This document shows positions 32,563-33,523 of a DNA stretch of 33,523 nt, piece after piece. The stretch lies in contig NZ_CALDDG010000082.1 in the NCBI RefSeq assembly GCF_937936435.1, positions 1 to 33,523 of the forward strand, read 5' to 3'. Both the position numbers and the translations under genes were made by a program. How positions within the stretch are numbered: position 1 is the stretch's first letter; each line of letters opens with the position of its first letter. The stretch comes from an uncultured Sulfuricurvum sp. GTDB lineage: Bacteria; Campylobacterota; Campylobacteria; Campylobacterales; Sulfurimonadaceae. The notes under the pieces were generated by a model, which saw only the letters and a program-made list of their open reading frames with translations, was not told where the DNA came from and did not search any database.

Positions 32563-33018
32563 ATGATAATTTATACCTACGAACACTTCAAAAACGATCT
32601 TCTCCCTTTGAGCCGGCTGTGCGAACCGTTTCAGCCCGACACGATATTAGCCGTCGCACGAGGCGGTCTGAGCCTCGGACATGCACTGGCGATGACACTG
32701 GATGTACGAAACATCCAGAGCATTCGCATCGAAAGCTATGATGAAAGTACCCGCCGAGAGGAACTCACGATTTTCGGAGAATGCGATTTCAGCGTTTCCA
32801 AACGCGTCTTGATAGTTGATGATATCGTCGACAGCGGAGCTACTTTGGCGGCACTTCTACCAAAACTTCATGCGCGCTATCCCCACATCGAATTCAGAGT
32901 TGCAACGCTGTTCACAAAGAGCAGTGCACAAGTGCAGCCTGACTTTAGCTTACGCGAAGCTACGGATTGGATCGATTTTTATTGGGAAAGAGATTTCTTA
33001 AAAAGCAATTTGCTATAA
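32563..33018 (+). CDS. Phosphoribosyltransferase (type I PRTase, XGPRT-like)
   Basis: A 151-aa cytoplasmic protein. 'RVLIVDDIVDSGATLAAL' (about 85-102) is the PRPP-binding motif with the Asp-Asp pair, and 'ILAVARGGLSLGHALA' (about 28-43) is the pyrophosphate loop of xanthine/guanine-type enzymes. It probably salvages purine bases, but the hood region does not settle which. The ATG at 32563 matches the usual family start; no ribosome site precedes it, and -10 candidates lie immediately upstream, so the mRNA may be leaderless. It diverges from der. Confidence 0.85.
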   Translation: MIIYTYEHFKNDLLPLSRLCEPFQPDTILAVARGGLSLGHALAMTLDVRNIQSIRIESYDESTRREELTIFGECDFSVSKRVLIVDDIVDSGATLAALLPKLHARYPHIEFRVATLFTKSSAQVQPDFSLREATDWIDFYWERDFLKSNLL

Positions 33019-33019
33019 T
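33011..33019 (+). promoter_or_regulatory. Extended -10 promoter for metK (TGCTATAAT)
   Basis: A perfect TG-N-TATAAT overlaps the stop codon of the phosphoribosyltransferase gene and lies 45 nt before the metK ATG. metK therefore probably has its own start site. Confidence 0.65.
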
Positions 33020-33064
33020 CCGCACAACCACAACCTATAGACTTACATTTACTCAAGGACATCT

Positions 33065-33523
33065 ATGCCTAAAGATTATATTTTTACCTCTGAGTCGGTC
33101 ACCGAAGGACATCCCGATAAAATGGCCGATCAGATCAGTGACGCGATTTTGGACTATATCATCGAACACGATTCCAAAGCGCGCGTTGCCTGCGAAACCC
33201 TTGTTTCCAACGGTTTTTGCGTGATTGCAGGCGAGCTTAAGACAACCGCGTATGCACCGATGCAGGAAATCGCCCGTCAGGTTGTCCGCGAAATCGGATA
33301 TACCGATGCGACGTACGGATTTGACTACCGTTCTGCTGCCGTTTTGAACGGTATCGGAGAACAATCACCCGATATCAATCAGGGTGTTGACCAAGAACAC
33401 GGCGAAATCGGAGCGGGCGATCAGGGCTTGATGTTCGGATACGCATGTAAAGAGACCGATGTGTTGATGCCGCTACCGATTTACCTTTCACACCGTCTTG
33501 CAGAGCGTTTGGCACAAGTGCGT
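33065..33523 (+). CDS. metK: S-adenosylmethionine synthetase (3' partial)
   Basis: The first 153 codons are in the window. 'IFTSESVTEGHPDKMADQISDAILD' (quoted in part; about 6-30) is the universal MetK N-terminus with the ATP-binding His and Mg-binding Asp, followed by 'CETLVSNGFCVIAGE' and 'GAGDQGLMFGYACKET' (about 118-133), the methionine-binding loop. It makes SAM from methionine and ATP. The ATG at 33065 has AAGGAC upstream. The gene runs off the right edge. Confidence 0.97.
   Translation, partial: MPKDYIFTSESVTEGHPDKMADQISDAILDYIIEHDSKARVACETLVSNGFCVIAGELKTTAYAPMQEIARQVVREIGYTDATYGFDYRSAAVLNGIGEQSPDINQGVDQEHGEIGAGDQGLMFGYACKETDVLMPLPIYLSHRLAERLAQVR

Noticed and set aside
1..33523. CRISPR arrays, insertion sequences, integrases or phage genes
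   Set aside because: None seen; composition changes in the glycan loci are not accompanied by mobile-element genes or visible terminal repeats.

Overview
The window looks like a piece of a Campylobacterota (Epsilonproteobacteria) chromosome, most like the Sulfuricurvum/Sulfurimonas group. This is inferred from protein style only: cbb3-oxidase maturation genes ccoI/ccoS, a small periplasmic cytochrome c553, HemJ, split heptose genes, compact co-directional genes with 1-8 bp overlaps, TATAAT-type -10 boxes with poor -35 boxes, and a background GC that I estimate by eye in the mid-40s to low-50s percent. No search was run.

Region 1 (1-8604, plus strand) is the end of an O-antigen cluster. It opens with the 3' end of a Wzt-like ABC-transporter ATPase carrying a carbohydrate-binding C-terminal domain. 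This overlaps by 4 bp a 1351-aa multidomain glycosyltransferase with a GT99-like beta-Kdo transferase domain, a beta-rich domain, a short coiled coil, a GT2 domain and a GT4 domain. A membrane O-acyltransferase, a 5'-truncated GT2 gene, a rhamnosyltransferase-like GT2 and a WbaP-type initiating phosphoglycosyltransferase follow. Base composition falls sharply inside the big gene, near 2130.

Region 2 (8606-12719) starts with tRNA-Thr(UGU) on the minus strand, flush against the wbaP stop. A complete, overlapping rfbACDB operon for dTDP-L-rhamnose follows, then a convergent YfaZ-like outer-membrane protein gene.

Region 3 (12901-23913) is LPS core assembly. hldD, hldE and a GT9 heptosyltransferase run on the plus strand. 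Seven genes run back on the minus strand: ELM1-like, nucleotide-sugar 6-dehydrogenase, GT4, GT9, CgeB-like GT, GT9 and an O-antigen ligase. The last two genes plus the 3' end of the CgeB-like gene (about 16290-18700) form an AT-rich island.

Region 4 (24061-33523) is mostly housekeeping. It has cytochrome c553, a tightly packed minus-strand run trpS-gmhA-gmhB-asparaginase-like-ccoI-ccoS, then hpf, trxC, hemJ, the GTPase gene der with a long acidic linker, a phosphoribosyltransferase that may be leaderless, and the 5' part of metK.

Together, gmhA, gmhB, hldE and hldD supply the whole route to ADP-L-glycero-D-manno-heptose. Three GT9 enzymes can use it for core synthesis, rfbACDB supplies dTDP-rhamnose for O-antigen, the Wzt/GT99 pair suggests ABC-transporter export with a terminal cap, and WaaL joins O-antigen to core. 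No stretch longer than 300 bases lacks a gene. I saw no CRISPR array, transposase or integrase.
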